Shown here in pieces: positions 1 to 8,403 of a stretch of 64,000 nucleotides of DNA. The position numbers were made by a program, and so were the translations under genes. The stretch comes from Asaia bogorensis. GTDB lineage: Bacteria > Pseudomonadota > Alphaproteobacteria > Acetobacterales > Acetobacteraceae. The notes under the pieces are model-generated. The model ran no database searches. It was not told the DNA's origin and worked only from the letters and a program-made list of their open reading frames with translations. The DNA is taken from NCBI GenBank assembly GCA_943333505.2, contig CALQTN020000002.1, positions 62,001 to 126,000 on the forward strand. The letters run 5' to 3'. Numbering within the stretch: the stretch's first letter is position 1; the number at the start of each line of letters is the position of its first letter.

Positions 1-1
1 G

Positions 2-1348
2 GTGGTGCCGGATGAGGTACGGGTGTCACGCCAGATTCTTGCGGCCCCCGATGCGATGCTGGGCGCGCGCACCTGGGCGAGTCTGGCCGATGGCACGCCG
101 TTGGTGACCCAGATCGCCATGGGGGCCGGACGGGTGGTGTTGTTCCATGTCACCGCCAATGCCGATTGGTCCGACCTGCCGCTATCGGGACTGTTCGTCG
201 ACATGCTGCGCCGGCTGGTGCTGCAAGCGGTGGGTGTGGCGGGCGAGGACGCGACGGCACGGCTTGCCCCGCTCGAAACGCTAGACGGGTTCGGTCAGCT
301 TGGCCCGCCGGGTCCTGGGGCTGCCGCGCTGACGGGGGCCGAGTTAGGCGCGGCAGCGGCAAGTCCGCGCCATCCGCCAGGGTTTTACGGCCCCGAAGCC
401 GGCCGCCGGGCGCTTAATCTGGCCAATCATCTGCCCTTGCCAGCGGCGGCATCGGCGATTGCCGGTGCAAGCTACGTGCCGATCGGTATCGCTGGGCGGG
501 AGATGGCGTTGGCGCCGTGGCTGATCGCGGCGGCGCTGCTGCTGCTGGCGGTGGACTTGATCGTGGCGCTGCGTTTGCGCGGCTTGCTGGGGGCGGTCGC
601 GGGGGTGCTGCTGCTGGTCGGCGTGCCCGAGGCGCGGGCGCAGGATGGCAATCCGGCTTTGGCCACCAGGCTCGCGTATGTCGTGGCTGGTAACGCTGAA
701 CTGGATAGTGTTTCGCTCGCTGGGCTCAACGGCCTCACCGATTTCGTCAACCGGCGCACCAATGCCGATCTTGCCGATCCGGCGGGGGTGGTTCTGGGGC
801 AGACGGATTTATCACCTTTCCCGTTGCTTTATTGGCGGGTGGCGCCCGACAGCGCGACGCCAGATCCGGCGGCGATTGCGGCGTTGAACGGCTTTATGGC
901 GCATGGCGGGATTATCCTGATAGATACGGCAAGCGGGGGCAGCGGCACCGGTTTTCCCGCAGGCCCGGACCCGGTGCTGCAACGAATGGCGGCAGCTTTG
1001 GCGGTGCCAGTGCTGGCGCCGTTGACGCCCCAGCATGTTCTGGCGCGGGCGTTTTATCTGTTGCAGGATTTCCCCGGCCGTTACACCGGCGACACGGTCT
1101 GGGTGCAGCGCGACCAGGATCGCAGCAATGACAGTGTCAGCCCGGTGATCATCGGCGGCAATGACTGGGCATCTGCCTGGGCGGTCGATGGCCAGGGCCG
1201 CAATCCCTACGCGACCATCCCTGGCGGGCCGCGCCAGCGCGTGTTGGCGTATCGGTTCGGGGTTAATCTGGTGATGTATGCGCTGACCGGGAATTATAAG
1301 GGCGATCAGGTGCATGTGCCGGCCATTCTGGAGCGGTTGGGGCAATGA
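2..1348 (+). CDS. DUF4159 domain protein, C-terminal part (gene runs in from the left)
   Basis: The reading frame is open from the first bases, so the true start lies outside the window. About 448 residues are visible. Residues near 160-210 are hydrophobic (LAPWLIAAALLLLAVDLIVA and a second stretch ending VPEARAQ), consistent with one or two membrane segments. From about residue 220 a DUF4159-type domain follows, recognisable by LATRLAYVVAG, a GGIILID strand, a LARAFYLLQDFPG segment and the terminal NLVMYALTGNYKGDQVH. Such proteins usually lie beside BatA/VWA-type genes of aerotolerance-like operons, and the next gene here fits that. Biochemical function is unknown. Confidence 0.8.
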   Translation: MVPDEVRVSRQILAAPDAMLGARTWASLADGTPLVTQIAMGAGRVVLFHVTANADWSDLPLSGLFVDMLRRLVLQAVGVAGEDATARLAPLETLDGFGQLGPPGPGAAALTGAELGAAAASPRHPPGFYGPEAGRRALNLANHLPLPAAASAIAGASYVPIGIAGREMALAPWLIAAALLLLAVDLIVALRLRGLLGAVAGVLLLVGVPEARAQDGNPALATRLAYVVAGNAELDSVSLAGLNGLTDFVNRRTNADLADPAGVVLGQTDLSPFPLLYWRVAPDSATPDPAAIAALNGFMAHGGIILIDTASGGSGTGFPAGPDPVLQRMAAALAVPVLAPLTPQHVLARAFYLLQDFPGRYTGDTVWVQRDQDRSNDSVSPVIIGGNDWASAWAVDGQGRNPYATIPGGPRQRVLAYRFGVNLVMYALTGNYKGDQVHVPAILERLGQ

Positions 1349-1365
1349 GATTGGGTTTGAGACAT

Positions 1366-1415
1366 TTAGGGAAAGAAGGGTTTCTTTGTTCACTAAAAGA
1401 ACAGCTTACCTTTGG
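1366..1415. repeat. degenerate A/T hairpin (family A)
   Basis: The gap between the DUF4159 gene and the next gene holds TTTCTTTGTTCACTAAAAGAA, an imperfect version of the TTCTTTTTGTTCACAAAAAGAA hairpin found at many other gene ends in this window. It may work as a weak terminator or attenuator within the operon. Confidence 0.5.
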
Positions 1416-1427
1416 ATTTGATCTGAT

Positions 1428-3494
1428 ATGAAGCTGGAACAGGCCATCGCCGCCATTCGCTTCGATCCGGCGCTGCCGCTCTGGCTGCTGGCGGGCCTCG
1501 GCGGGCTGTGCCTGCTGGTGCTGGCGATTGCGGCATTGCGCGGGGCGCGCGGCGTTGTGTGGCGCGGGCTTGCCTACGCCGCCATGCTATTCTGGTTGTC
1601 GGGGCCCACCCTGGTGCAGCAGACCCGCACGACCCTGCCCGATATCGGCCTGCTGGTGATCGATGACAGCGCCAGCATGGCGATCGGTGATCGCGCGGCA
1701 CTCGCGCTCAGCGCGCGCAAAACCATTGAGGCCAATGCCAAAACCCTCGCCGATTTTGAATTGCGGGTTGTCACAGTTCCGGAAGCGGGTGACAGCGGCA
1801 CCAGGCTGTTTGCCGCCATCGAGCGGGCGTTGGCCGATATTCCGCGCGCGCGGCTTGCCGGGATTGTCGCGGTGACCGACGGGCAGATCCATGACATTCC
1901 CGCCCAACCCGGGTGGGAAACGCCGCTTCATGTGCTGATCCCGGCGCGCAGCGAACAAACCGACCGGCGCATTCGGGTGATTTCGGCGCCGCTCTACGGC
2001 ATTGTCGGAAAGAGTGTTGAACTCGCGGTGGCGGTTGAGGACCTCGGCACCCCGGGCAACGGCATGGGCTACGGTCGGGTCGCGCATCTGACCCTGCAGC
2101 GCGATGGCGAAAAGCCGGAGACCATCGATGTCGGGCTCGGGGTAGAAACCCGGGTTCAGGTGCCGATCACCCATGCTGGCCCGATTGTTGTGCAGTTGAC
2201 CGTCGATCCGCTGCCTGGCGAGGCAAGTTTGGTCAACAACCAGATCGTCACCACCATCAATGGCGTGCGGGACCGGCTGCGGGTGCTGCTGGTGTCTGGT
2301 GAGCCGCATAATGGCGAGCGAACCTGGCGCCGGCTGCTTAAATCCGATCCGGCGGTCGATCTGGTGCATTTTACCATTCTGCGCCCGCCCGAAAAAGACG
2401 ACATGACCCCGCTGAATGAACTGGCGCTGATCGCCTTCCCGGTGCGCGAATTGTTCCAGGTCAAGATCCGCGAATTCGACCTGATCATCCTCGATCGGTT
2501 CAGCAATCGCGGGCTGTTGCCGCCGATCTATTTGCGCAATATCGCCGAGTATGTCCGACGCGGCGGCGCGCTGCTGATGAGCGTGGGACCGGAATTCGCT
2601 GGGCGCGACGGGCTGGCGGGCACCCCGCTCAGCGCTGTCCTGCCTGGACGCCCGGTGGGCGGGGTGGTGAATGAGGCGTATCGTCCGATCACGACGGCGC
2701 TCGGCTTGCGCCATCCGGTGACCGCCGGTCTGGCCGATCCGGCGGCCCCCTGGGGGCAATGGTATCGTCGGCTGGGCGTCGGCGCGGTCAATGGCGATGT
2801 GTTGCTCACCGCTGGTGCGGCACCGCTGCTGGTGCTCGACCGGATCGATGACGGGCGGGTGGCACTGCTGTTGTCGGACCAGATCTGGCTTTGGTCGCGC
2901 GGCCATGATGGTGGCGGCCCGCAGGCGGAGTTGCTGCGTCGGGTGGCGCATTGGCTGATGAAGCAGCCGGAGCTGGAAGAAGACGCGTTGGACGCCAGCA
3001 TCACCGCAGGTGTGCTGTCGGTGGCAAGGCGCGGTATCGCCGAAACCCCGCCTGCGATGGTTGATGTCTCCGATCCCGAAGGCGGGATGGCCACGATGAA
3101 GCTCACGCCGATCGGGCCAGGACGGGCGACCGGGACGCAGGTTGCGGCAGCCCCCGGCGTATGGCGGGTGGCTGACGGAGCGTTGGTGGCGTTCGCCGCG
3201 GCCAAGCTACCCAATCCGCCCGAAATCGCCGATTTGCGGGCGACGGCCACCTTGCTGGCACCTGTGGCGCGCGCGAGCGGTGGCAGTGTGCATTGGCTCG
3301 ATCCGGATGGCGCGCCGGGGTTGCGGCGCACCGAAGCTGGGCGGGAGGCATCAGGGAGCGCCTGGATTGGATTGCAGCGCCGGCATGACTATATCGTGTC
3401 GGGGATTGCGAATTTGCCTTTGTTGCCGGCCTGGCTGGCATTGCCCTTGATCCTCGGGCTGGCGTTGCTCGCATGGCGCCAGGAAGGCCGCTAA
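1428..3494 (+). CDS. large membrane protein with VWA-like N-terminal region
   Basis: A 688-residue protein starting at ATG 1428. Two hydrophobic segments near residues 15-40 and 45-62 are followed by GLLVIDDSASM, which resembles the DxSxS metal site of von Willebrand A domains, and by IVAVTDGQIHD. The middle part (about 280-500) resembles the glutamine-amidotransferase-like fold common in these proteins (RVLLVSGEPH, DLIILDRFSN, GGALLMSVGPEFAG). A final hydrophobic segment (LLPAWLALPLILGLALLAW) ends the chain. It lies downstream of the DUF4159 gene and probably shares an operon with it. A role in envelope or stress physiology is inference from this context. Confidence 0.75.
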   Translation: MKLEQAIAAIRFDPALPLWLLAGLGGLCLLVLAIAALRGARGVVWRGLAYAAMLFWLSGPTLVQQTRTTLPDIGLLVIDDSASMAIGDRAALALSARKTIEANAKTLADFELRVVTVPEAGDSGTRLFAAIERALADIPRARLAGIVAVTDGQIHDIPAQPGWETPLHVLIPARSEQTDRRIRVISAPLYGIVGKSVELAVAVEDLGTPGNGMGYGRVAHLTLQRDGEKPETIDVGLGVETRVQVPITHAGPIVVQLTVDPLPGEASLVNNQIVTTINGVRDRLRVLLVSGEPHNGERTWRRLLKSDPAVDLVHFTILRPPEKDDMTPLNELALIAFPVRELFQVKIREFDLIILDRFSNRGLLPPIYLRNIAEYVRRGGALLMSVGPEFAGRDGLAGTPLSAVLPGRPVGGVVNEAYRPITTALGLRHPVTAGLADPAAPWGQWYRRLGVGAVNGDVLLTAGAAPLLVLDRIDDGRVALLLSDQIWLWSRGHDGGGPQAELLRRVAHWLMKQPELEEDALDASITAGVLSVARRGIAETPPAMVDVSDPEGGMATMKLTPIGPGRATGTQVAAAPGVWRVADGALVAFAAAKLPNPPEIADLRATATLLAPVARASGGSVHWLDPDGAPGLRRTEAGREASGSAWIGLQRRHDYIVSGIANLPLLPAWLALPLILGLALLAWRQEGR

Positions 3495-3495
3495 C

Positions 3496-3603
3496 CTAGC
3501 GCATGATCCGTTGAGGTTGACCCAGCAGACACGCTCTAGAGTCTTGTTTTCACGATTATCTTTATCCGTCCAATCGAAGCCGATTGAACGAATGATGATC
3601 TAG
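3496..3603. repeat. dispersed repeat, family C, copy 1
   Basis: About 108 bp running from CTAGCGCATGATCCGTTGAG to GAACGAATGATGATCTAG. Near-identical copies lie at 54164-54271 (same orientation) and 60767-60874 (inverted). Nested inverted repeats include CAATCG/CGATTG around AAGC and GATCATT-like outer arms. It follows the stop codon of the preceding gene and ends just before the AGGAGG upstream of the tspO-like gene. Confidence 0.85.
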
Positions 3604-3658
3604 GTATCAGGAGGCTGATTTCCAAACGCTCCCCCCCAATTCCCGCCGCCATGCGATT

Positions 3659-4120
3659 TTGGCGTTGATCGGTTTTATCGGCTTGCCGCTGCTGGTCGGC
3701 GCGGCCAGTGGATCGCTGACCGTGGCCGCCGTGCGTGACTGGTATCCGAGCCTGATCGCCCCGATCGGCAAGCCGCCAAACTGGGTGTTCGGCCCGGTTT
3801 GGACCACGCTTTATATTGCCATGGGACTTGCCGCCTGGCTTGTGTGGCGGCATGCGGCAGCGCTTGGCCAGCGCCATGCCCTGCAGCTTTGGGGCTGGCA
3901 GCTATTGGTCAATGCAGCCTGGACCCCGGCGTTTTTCGGGCTGCATAGTCCTGGCCTCGGGATGATTGTGATCGTGCCGATGCTGGCGCTGATCGTATTG
4001 ACGGCGCGGGCTTTCGCCCCAATTGACCGCACCGCCGCCTGGTTGCTGCTGCCGTATTTTCTGTGGACGAGCTATGCCACCTATCTTAATGCGGGGTTCT
4101 GGTGGCTCAACCGGGTTTAG
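3659..4120 (+). CDS. tspO: TspO/MBR family membrane protein
   Basis: A tryptophan-rich sensory protein of about 153 residues with five hydrophobic segments. Family landmarks are GLPLLVGAASGS at the start, PPNWVFGPVWTTLYIAMG, a WQLLVNAAWTPAFF segment and FLWTSYATYLN near the end. TspO proteins bind porphyrins and act in tetrapyrrole or stress-related regulation. The start is unsure: the TTG at 3659 is the first usual start codon after an in-frame TGA at 3596-3598, while a strong AGGAGG (3609-3614) lies some 44 bp further upstream. The in-frame residues before the TTG (PPNSRRHAI) look like a natural N-terminus. Confidence 0.85.
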   Translation: MALIGFIGLPLLVGAASGSLTVAAVRDWYPSLIAPIGKPPNWVFGPVWTTLYIAMGLAAWLVWRHAAALGQRHALQLWGWQLLVNAAWTPAFFGLHSPGLGMIVIVPMLALIVLTARAFAPIDRTAAWLLLPYFLWTSYATYLNAGFWWLNRV

Positions 4121-4134
4121 GGTAAGACCTCATC

Positions 4135-4749
4135 ATGTTCATTCGTACTGCAAGCGCGCGCGCCGTCGCCGCTCTTCTCACCTTGGTTCTGTTGGCAGCG
4201 CCGCTTGCGCCCGCGTCGGCGCAGCCGCGCGATGAGGAAGACGCTGCCAACGCAGCCGGGGCTGCGGCGACGGCGAAGAAAAAGAAGCTGGTGGCGGTGC
4301 CGAAGGCGCTGCCCGGCTCGCATGTCGAGAGCATCGATCCGGCACCATTGGAGCGGCCGCCATCCGAGATGAAGCCGAATGAGGCCCTGTTCGATGGAGT
4401 CAATCGTGGCGATATTGCCGCAGTTCGCGAGGCGCTGGCGCGTGGGGCGGAATTGGAAACGCCCAATCTCCTCGGACAGACCGCAACCGAAGTGTCGATC
4501 GATTTGGCGCGGAACGAAATCACCTTCCTGCTGCTGTCGATGCGCGGCGCGGTCAGTCGTTCGGCTGGGCGGAGCGTGGCCAATGTCGTTGCCAGCAAGC
4601 CCGCGCCGGCCGCGCCGGTTGCCCGGCCGGTTGTGGCGCCCAGGCCGGTTGCCGCACCGGTGGCGGTTCCGGCTAAACCGTTCGTCAACAATCCCGGGAC
4701 GCCGGTGCCGCAAGCTGGCTTTCTTGGGTTCGGTCGGCCAACGTCTTAG
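4135..4749 (+). CDS. secreted ankyrin-repeat protein
   Basis: A 204-residue protein beginning 12 bp after the tspO-like stop. Residues 1-30 form a Sec signal peptide with cleavage likely after APASA. Residues about 82-140 hold ankyrin-type helices (EALFDGVNRGDIAAVREAL followed by GRGAELETPNLLGQTATEVS-like turns, ending FLLLSMRGA). The rest is low-complexity alanine/proline/valine sequence (PVARPVVAPRPVAAPV), probably a linker. It is probably periplasmic and binds a protein partner that the sequence does not identify. Confidence 0.75.
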   Translation: MFIRTASARAVAALLTLVLLAAPLAPASAQPRDEEDAANAAGAAATAKKKKLVAVPKALPGSHVESIDPAPLERPPSEMKPNEALFDGVNRGDIAAVREALARGAELETPNLLGQTATEVSIDLARNEITFLLLSMRGAVSRSAGRSVANVVASKPAPAAPVARPVVAPRPVAAPVAVPAKPFVNNPGTPVPQAGFLGFGRPTS

Positions 4750-4759
4750 TTGCTGAGAT

Positions 4760-4870
4760 CAGCCGGTTTGCATCGACTGCCAGCGATCACTGGCCTGGGA
4801 AAAACCCCGCGCTGAAGCCGGTCTGCATCGCCTGCCAGCGATCATTGGCCTGGGAAAAACCCCGTGCTGA
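4760..4870. repeat. 55-bp tandem duplication at the 3' end of the thiol dioxygenase gene
   Basis: Two adjacent copies with a 55-bp period share TGCCAGCGATCA and TGGCCTGGGAAAAACCCC with few mismatches. The second copy codes for the C-terminus of the minus-strand dioxygenase; the first copy carries its stop codon and trailer. Since 55 is not a multiple of three, the duplication changed the reading frame at the end of the gene. Confidence 0.85.
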
Positions 4871-5371
4871 TTTACGCCCGTCAAACGGTTGCATGCGCAA
4901 TTGCTCAGCTTCCCATTCCTCGCGCTCGGCGGTGATCAGGTCACCGCCATAGACATGGATCGCCCCGGTCAGTTTCTGGAGCGGATTGATCACCGAATGG
5001 ATGATGTCGCGGCCGAGTAACTCGGTTTCGCCCACCCCGAGGCTGCGCGCGGCGGCGGCGGCAAGGCCAGGCTCGCCGTTGGTGATTTTCCAGTAAATAT
5101 TATCCTCGCGCCCGCCATACAGCCCGATCGCGGCCCACATATGATGATTATGCGGAGTGGTCATCTGGCCGGGACCCCAGACCAGATTGAGGATGGTGAG
5201 GGTGGGGGTGCGGTGCAGAATGGTCACGCCGGCCTGCGTTGGCTCCCCTAAAGCTGCCATCAGAGATGCCGGATCGGCGACCGCCTGGGCGACGACTTCA
5301 CGGATGGCTTTGTGGCTGGTTTCGGCTGATGCTGCAACGCAGTCGGCAATGAAACGGTCGCGGTCGAACAT
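4787..5371 (-). CDS. cysteine/3-mercaptopropionate dioxygenase-like cupin
   Basis: A 194-residue cupin. The metal-binding motif is TTPHNHHMWAAIGLYGG with a matching IHSVINP/AIHVYGGD second motif, as in the bacterial CDO-like thiol dioxygenase family. These non-haem iron enzymes oxidise cysteine or 3-mercaptopropionate to the sulfinic acid in the cytoplasm. Length fits the family. Its last residues (MQTGFSAGFFPGQ) derive from a 55-bp tandem duplication, so the C-terminus is probably not the ancestral one. It is the last gene of a minus-strand series starting near 9500. Substrate choice cannot be decided from sequence alone. Confidence 0.8.
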   Translation of the reverse strand: MFDRDRFIADCVAASAETSHKAIREVVAQAVADPASLMAALGEPTQAGVTILHRTPTLTILNLVWGPGQMTTPHNHHMWAAIGLYGGREDNIYWKITNGEPGLAAAAARSLGVGETELLGRDIIHSVINPLQKLTGAIHVYGGDLITAEREEWEAEQLRMQPFDGRKSARGFSQANDRWQAMQTGFSAGFFPGQ

Positions 5372-5391
5372 AACGATATTTCCAGGAGCAG

Positions 5392-6576
5392 TTAGCGGGT
5401 CAAGCCTAACACCATTTGTGCGGCACCGGCAGCAATCCGGGTGATCGCGCCGATGTCGACTGCGCCGGGGTAGCGGTCCTGCGGCAAATGGAACAGCGTG
5501 TTGTCGCCAACCAGGGTCACGTAGCGACCGCCTGCACGATGGACATCCCGCGACTCGCCGGCGGGCATGCGGTCAGTGGTGACCTGATCCGCAGGCCGCC
5601 CGGCGCGCGCCAATGCATTTGTCATTGCGCCGGCCATGTCGGCATGCCCCGATACCACTGACAGTTTGCCGCCAGCAGCGCCGATATTGGCGCCGAAATG
5701 CACCCATCGGGCAGATTTTTCCCAGCCCGCGCGCCGCACCATGAAGGCATCGAGGCCGATATGGCCGAGTTCATGTCCAGAATTAGCCGTAAAAATTACA
5801 TCGCAAGCCGGGGGAGCGGCGAGGATCGCACGCAGTGATTCAAGCCAGCATACCAGCCCGCCGCCCCGCTCGGCGGTCGATTGGAACCACGAACTGCGCG
5901 GCGTCATGACAACCACCGGCGGACGCGAGCGGTCACGGCCGGGGATGGTGACGACGGTGTTCTTCGCCTCCGCCGGGGTGCGTCGGCTTTGCACCACCAC
6001 CCGAAAGGCCGCGCCGCGCTGGGCTGCAGCAAACAGGGTATCGTGTGTCTCGGACGCGACCTGCACCGTGGGCGGGCCGAACGGGGTGTTGAAGGCTTCG
6101 GCATTGAGGAGCGCGAGGCCTGGCGCGTCGCCGGTGGTGATGATGATGGCCGCATGGGCAACGCTGGTGCGGCGCGCGGCAACGAAATCAGGCGCGTACA
6201 CAACCCGGGGAGAATAGGCGTGCAGCGATATCAGTCCTTCGCCGCTATTGGCGCTGGCGAGTGCTGAGACCCCTACGGGCGGCGTATCGGGTGCGTCGAA
6301 CAGCATTTCGCCGGCGAATTTTTTGCCATCGACCTCGACAAACGCCGCAATCGGATCAATCCGGCTGAGGGTGAAGCTTTCGATTTCGACCTTGGCACCG
6401 AGCGCGCGGGCTTCGGCGGCCAGCCAGTCGGCACCACGTTGATCGCCTTCGGTTGCGGTTCGGTGAATGCCCTGGCTATCCCAAGCTGCAATCCAGGCAG
6501 CGGTCGGCGGATCATTGGCGGCAATCGTCATCAAGGCAGCTCCCGACATCAGCAGATGGCGGCGCGAAATGCCCAT
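5392..6576 (-). CDS. Tat-exported M28-like peptidase/hydrolase
   Basis: A 394-residue protein with an N-terminal twin-arginine signal (GISRRHLLMSGAALMTIAA). The rest resembles the M28 zinc aminopeptidase fold with a PA-like insert: an upstream strand VVVMTPRSSWF, a central TANSGHELGHIGLDAF, and a C-terminal DRYPGAVD. The usual first HxD zinc pair of M28 enzymes is not evident in the VVVMTPRSS strand, so metal binding may be altered. Its start overlaps the HNH gene stop in a TGATG, so the two are translationally coupled. It acts in the periplasm if the Tat signal is used. The substrate is unknown. Confidence 0.65.
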   Translation of the reverse strand: MGISRRHLLMSGAALMTIAANDPPTAAWIAAWDSQGIHRTATEGDQRGADWLAAEARALGAKVEIESFTLSRIDPIAAFVEVDGKKFAGEMLFDAPDTPPVGVSALASANSGEGLISLHAYSPRVVYAPDFVAARRTSVAHAAIIITTGDAPGLALLNAEAFNTPFGPPTVQVASETHDTLFAAAQRGAAFRVVVQSRRTPAEAKNTVVTIPGRDRSRPPVVVMTPRSSWFQSTAERGGGLVCWLESLRAILAAPPACDVIFTANSGHELGHIGLDAFMVRRAGWEKSARWVHFGANIGAAGGKLSVVSGHADMAGAMTNALARAGRPADQVTTDRMPAGESRDVHRAGGRYVTLVGDNTLFHLPQDRYPGAVDIGAITRIAAGAAQMVLGLTR

Positions 6577-7232
6577 CAGCTTTCCAGTTCGCTATCCCAA
6601 TAGAGATAATCGCGCCAGCTTTCATGGAGATAATTCGGTGGGAATGCGCGGCCATTATCCTGCAATTCCCAGGTCGTCGGCTGCTTGGGGGTGGTGCGCG
6701 GAAACATCCGGCATTCGCGTGGCAGGCGGCTGCCCTTCAGCAGATTGCAGGTGCCGCAGGCGGTCACGACGTTTTCCCAGGTCGTCCGCCCACCCCGGCA
6801 GCGCGGGATCACGTGATCGAAGGTCAGTTCCGGGGCGGGATGGCGTTCATGGCAATATTGGCAGGCAAACCCATCGCGCAGGAACACATTGAAGCGGGTG
6901 AAGGCGGGCTTGCGGGCGGTGGGGATGTAGTCCTTGAGCGCGATCACACTCGGCAGCCGCATGGTCATGCTGGGGGAATGCACCATCTGGTCGTATTCAT
7001 TCAGCACACTGACCCGATCGAGGAACACTGCCTTTACCGTGTCCTGCCACGACCAGATCGACAGAGGAAAATAAGAGAGCGGCCGAAAATCGGCGTTCAA
7101 AACCAAAGCGGGGAAATTACGACCCGCTGACGCAAAGCTTCCTGTTAGTTGACCACCGTCCGGCAATGCTCGCCCTCCGCTAATCGGCGGCGCATAGCCT
7201 GGGGGACGACTGCGAAGCGACCGCCAGATCAT
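6576..7232 (-). CDS. HNH endonuclease
   Basis: A 218-residue protein. Similarity to alphaproteobacterial HNH proteins begins near residue 40 (FPALVLNADFRPLSYFPLS). The HNH core lies around residues 120-170: FLRDGFACQYCHER, LTFDHVIPRCRGG, WENVVTACGTCNLLKG, with two CxxC zinc pairs and the D-H pair. A conserved tail WRDYLYWD follows. Such stand-alone HNH proteins are common housekeeping-like genes in alphaproteobacteria with no proven role. The first 35-40 residues are poorly supported and no clear ribosome binding site is seen before ATG 7232, so the true start may be internal. Confidence 0.8.
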   Translation of the reverse strand: MIWRSLRSRPPGYAPPISGGRALPDGGQLTGSFASAGRNFPALVLNADFRPLSYFPLSIWSWQDTVKAVFLDRVSVLNEYDQMVHSPSMTMRLPSVIALKDYIPTARKPAFTRFNVFLRDGFACQYCHERHPAPELTFDHVIPRCRGGRTTWENVVTACGTCNLLKGSRLPRECRMFPRTTPKQPTTWELQDNGRAFPPNYLHESWRDYLYWDSELES

Positions 7233-7332
7233 GTGCGACGTCGAAGATCGGGAGGATCATTGCACCAGGCCGGGCGCGTCGCAAGCGGGCGAAGGCGGGT
7301 TTTACCGGTGTGAGGCTGGTTTCATACGACTG

Positions 7333-8403
7333 TCATTCCATCGCCCGTTTGATCCGCGCCCAATCCTCGATGGCCGCTTCCTGGCCAGGCACGATCTGGA
7401 TTGCGAATTCGGTGTAGCCGGCGGCGCTCAACGCCTCGAGCCGGGTTTTCAACTCCGACTCGGTGCCGGTGAAACTCGCGTGGCGGATCAGGTCGGCAGT
7501 GATGAACTTGCGTTCTTCTGGCTTCACGAACATCAGATGCCCGCGGTGATTTTCCAGATACGGCGCGTCCTTTGGCTCGAAGCTGCGGGCCAGTTCGACA
7601 TAGCCGGCGATCGCACCGGCGAGCGCGGATGATGGCGGGGTGGAATTCGGCAGGCCCATCAGCGCTTCGTCGGCCAGACGGTGAAGCATTACCGCCGCCC
7701 GCGGCCCGGCCTGGGCAATGGCGCGGTCGCTGTCATAGGCCTCGCCATCCTGCAGGACGCAACCGAGTGCGAAGGCCACCGCGGATAGGTCCGACGCCGC
7801 CCGTCCGGCTTTTTCCCAGCGTGCCCGCATATCGGCCAACCAATGCGCGCCGCCGGTTGGGTCTGTGACAAACGCCATCCAACCGGCGCCGAGCTTGGCG
7901 GTGAGGTCCATGCCGCGTGGGCCATAGGCGGAAATGAACAGCGGAACTTCGTCCTGGGTGTTGATCAGCCCGAGTTCAGGATTGAGGAAGCGGATTTTGC
8001 GCTTCTTGCCCTCGATTGTGGTTTCCACTGTCTCGTTATGCAGCAAGCCCTGCACGACGCGGATATATTCCTCCATCTCGGACATCTTGATGGCCCCGAG
8101 GCCCATTGCGCGGCGCCCGGTGAAGCCGGTTCCGACGCCGAAATCGATCCGGCCGGGGGCGAGCTTGTTCAGCGATGCAAACGCGTTGGCGGTGACGGCG
8201 GCAATCCGGTTCGACGGGATCAGCACTCCGGTGCCGAGCCGGATGCGGCTGGTTTTCATCGCCGCCGCACCCATCGCGACAAAACAATCGGCGCTCAACA
8301 TCTGGGTGTCGTAGAACCAGGCGCTCGCGAAGCCGAGTTCCTCGGCGCGGGCGACGATTTTCCAGGAGTCCGCGTCGGTCGGAACCGCTATTCCCCACTG
8401 CAT
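7333..8403 (-). CDS. LLM class flavin-dependent oxidoreductase
   Basis: A 356-residue luciferase-like monooxygenase fold protein: N-terminal strand MQWGIAVPTD, ELGFASAWFYDTQ, RIRLGTGVLIPSNR, and PGRIDFGVGTGFTGRRAMG typical of this superfamily. Enzymes of this type use FMN or F420 to oxidise small organic substrates. Its ATG overlaps the stop of the Ldh-type gene in a TGATG, showing an operon. The substrate cannot be named; the neighbour suggests a hydroxy- or keto-acid-linked catabolic step. Confidence 0.85.
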   Translation of the reverse strand: MQWGIAVPTDADSWKIVARAEELGFASAWFYDTQMLSADCFVAMGAAAMKTSRIRLGTGVLIPSNRIAAVTANAFASLNKLAPGRIDFGVGTGFTGRRAMGLGAIKMSEMEEYIRVVQGLLHNETVETTIEGKKRKIRFLNPELGLINTQDEVPLFISAYGPRGMDLTAKLGAGWMAFVTDPTGGAHWLADMRARWEKAGRAASDLSAVAFALGCVLQDGEAYDSDRAIAQAGPRAAVMLHRLADEALMGLPNSTPPSSALAGAIAGYVELARSFEPKDAPYLENHRGHLMFVKPEERKFITADLIRHASFTGTESELKTRLEALSAAGYTEFAIQIVPGQEAAIEDWARIKRAME

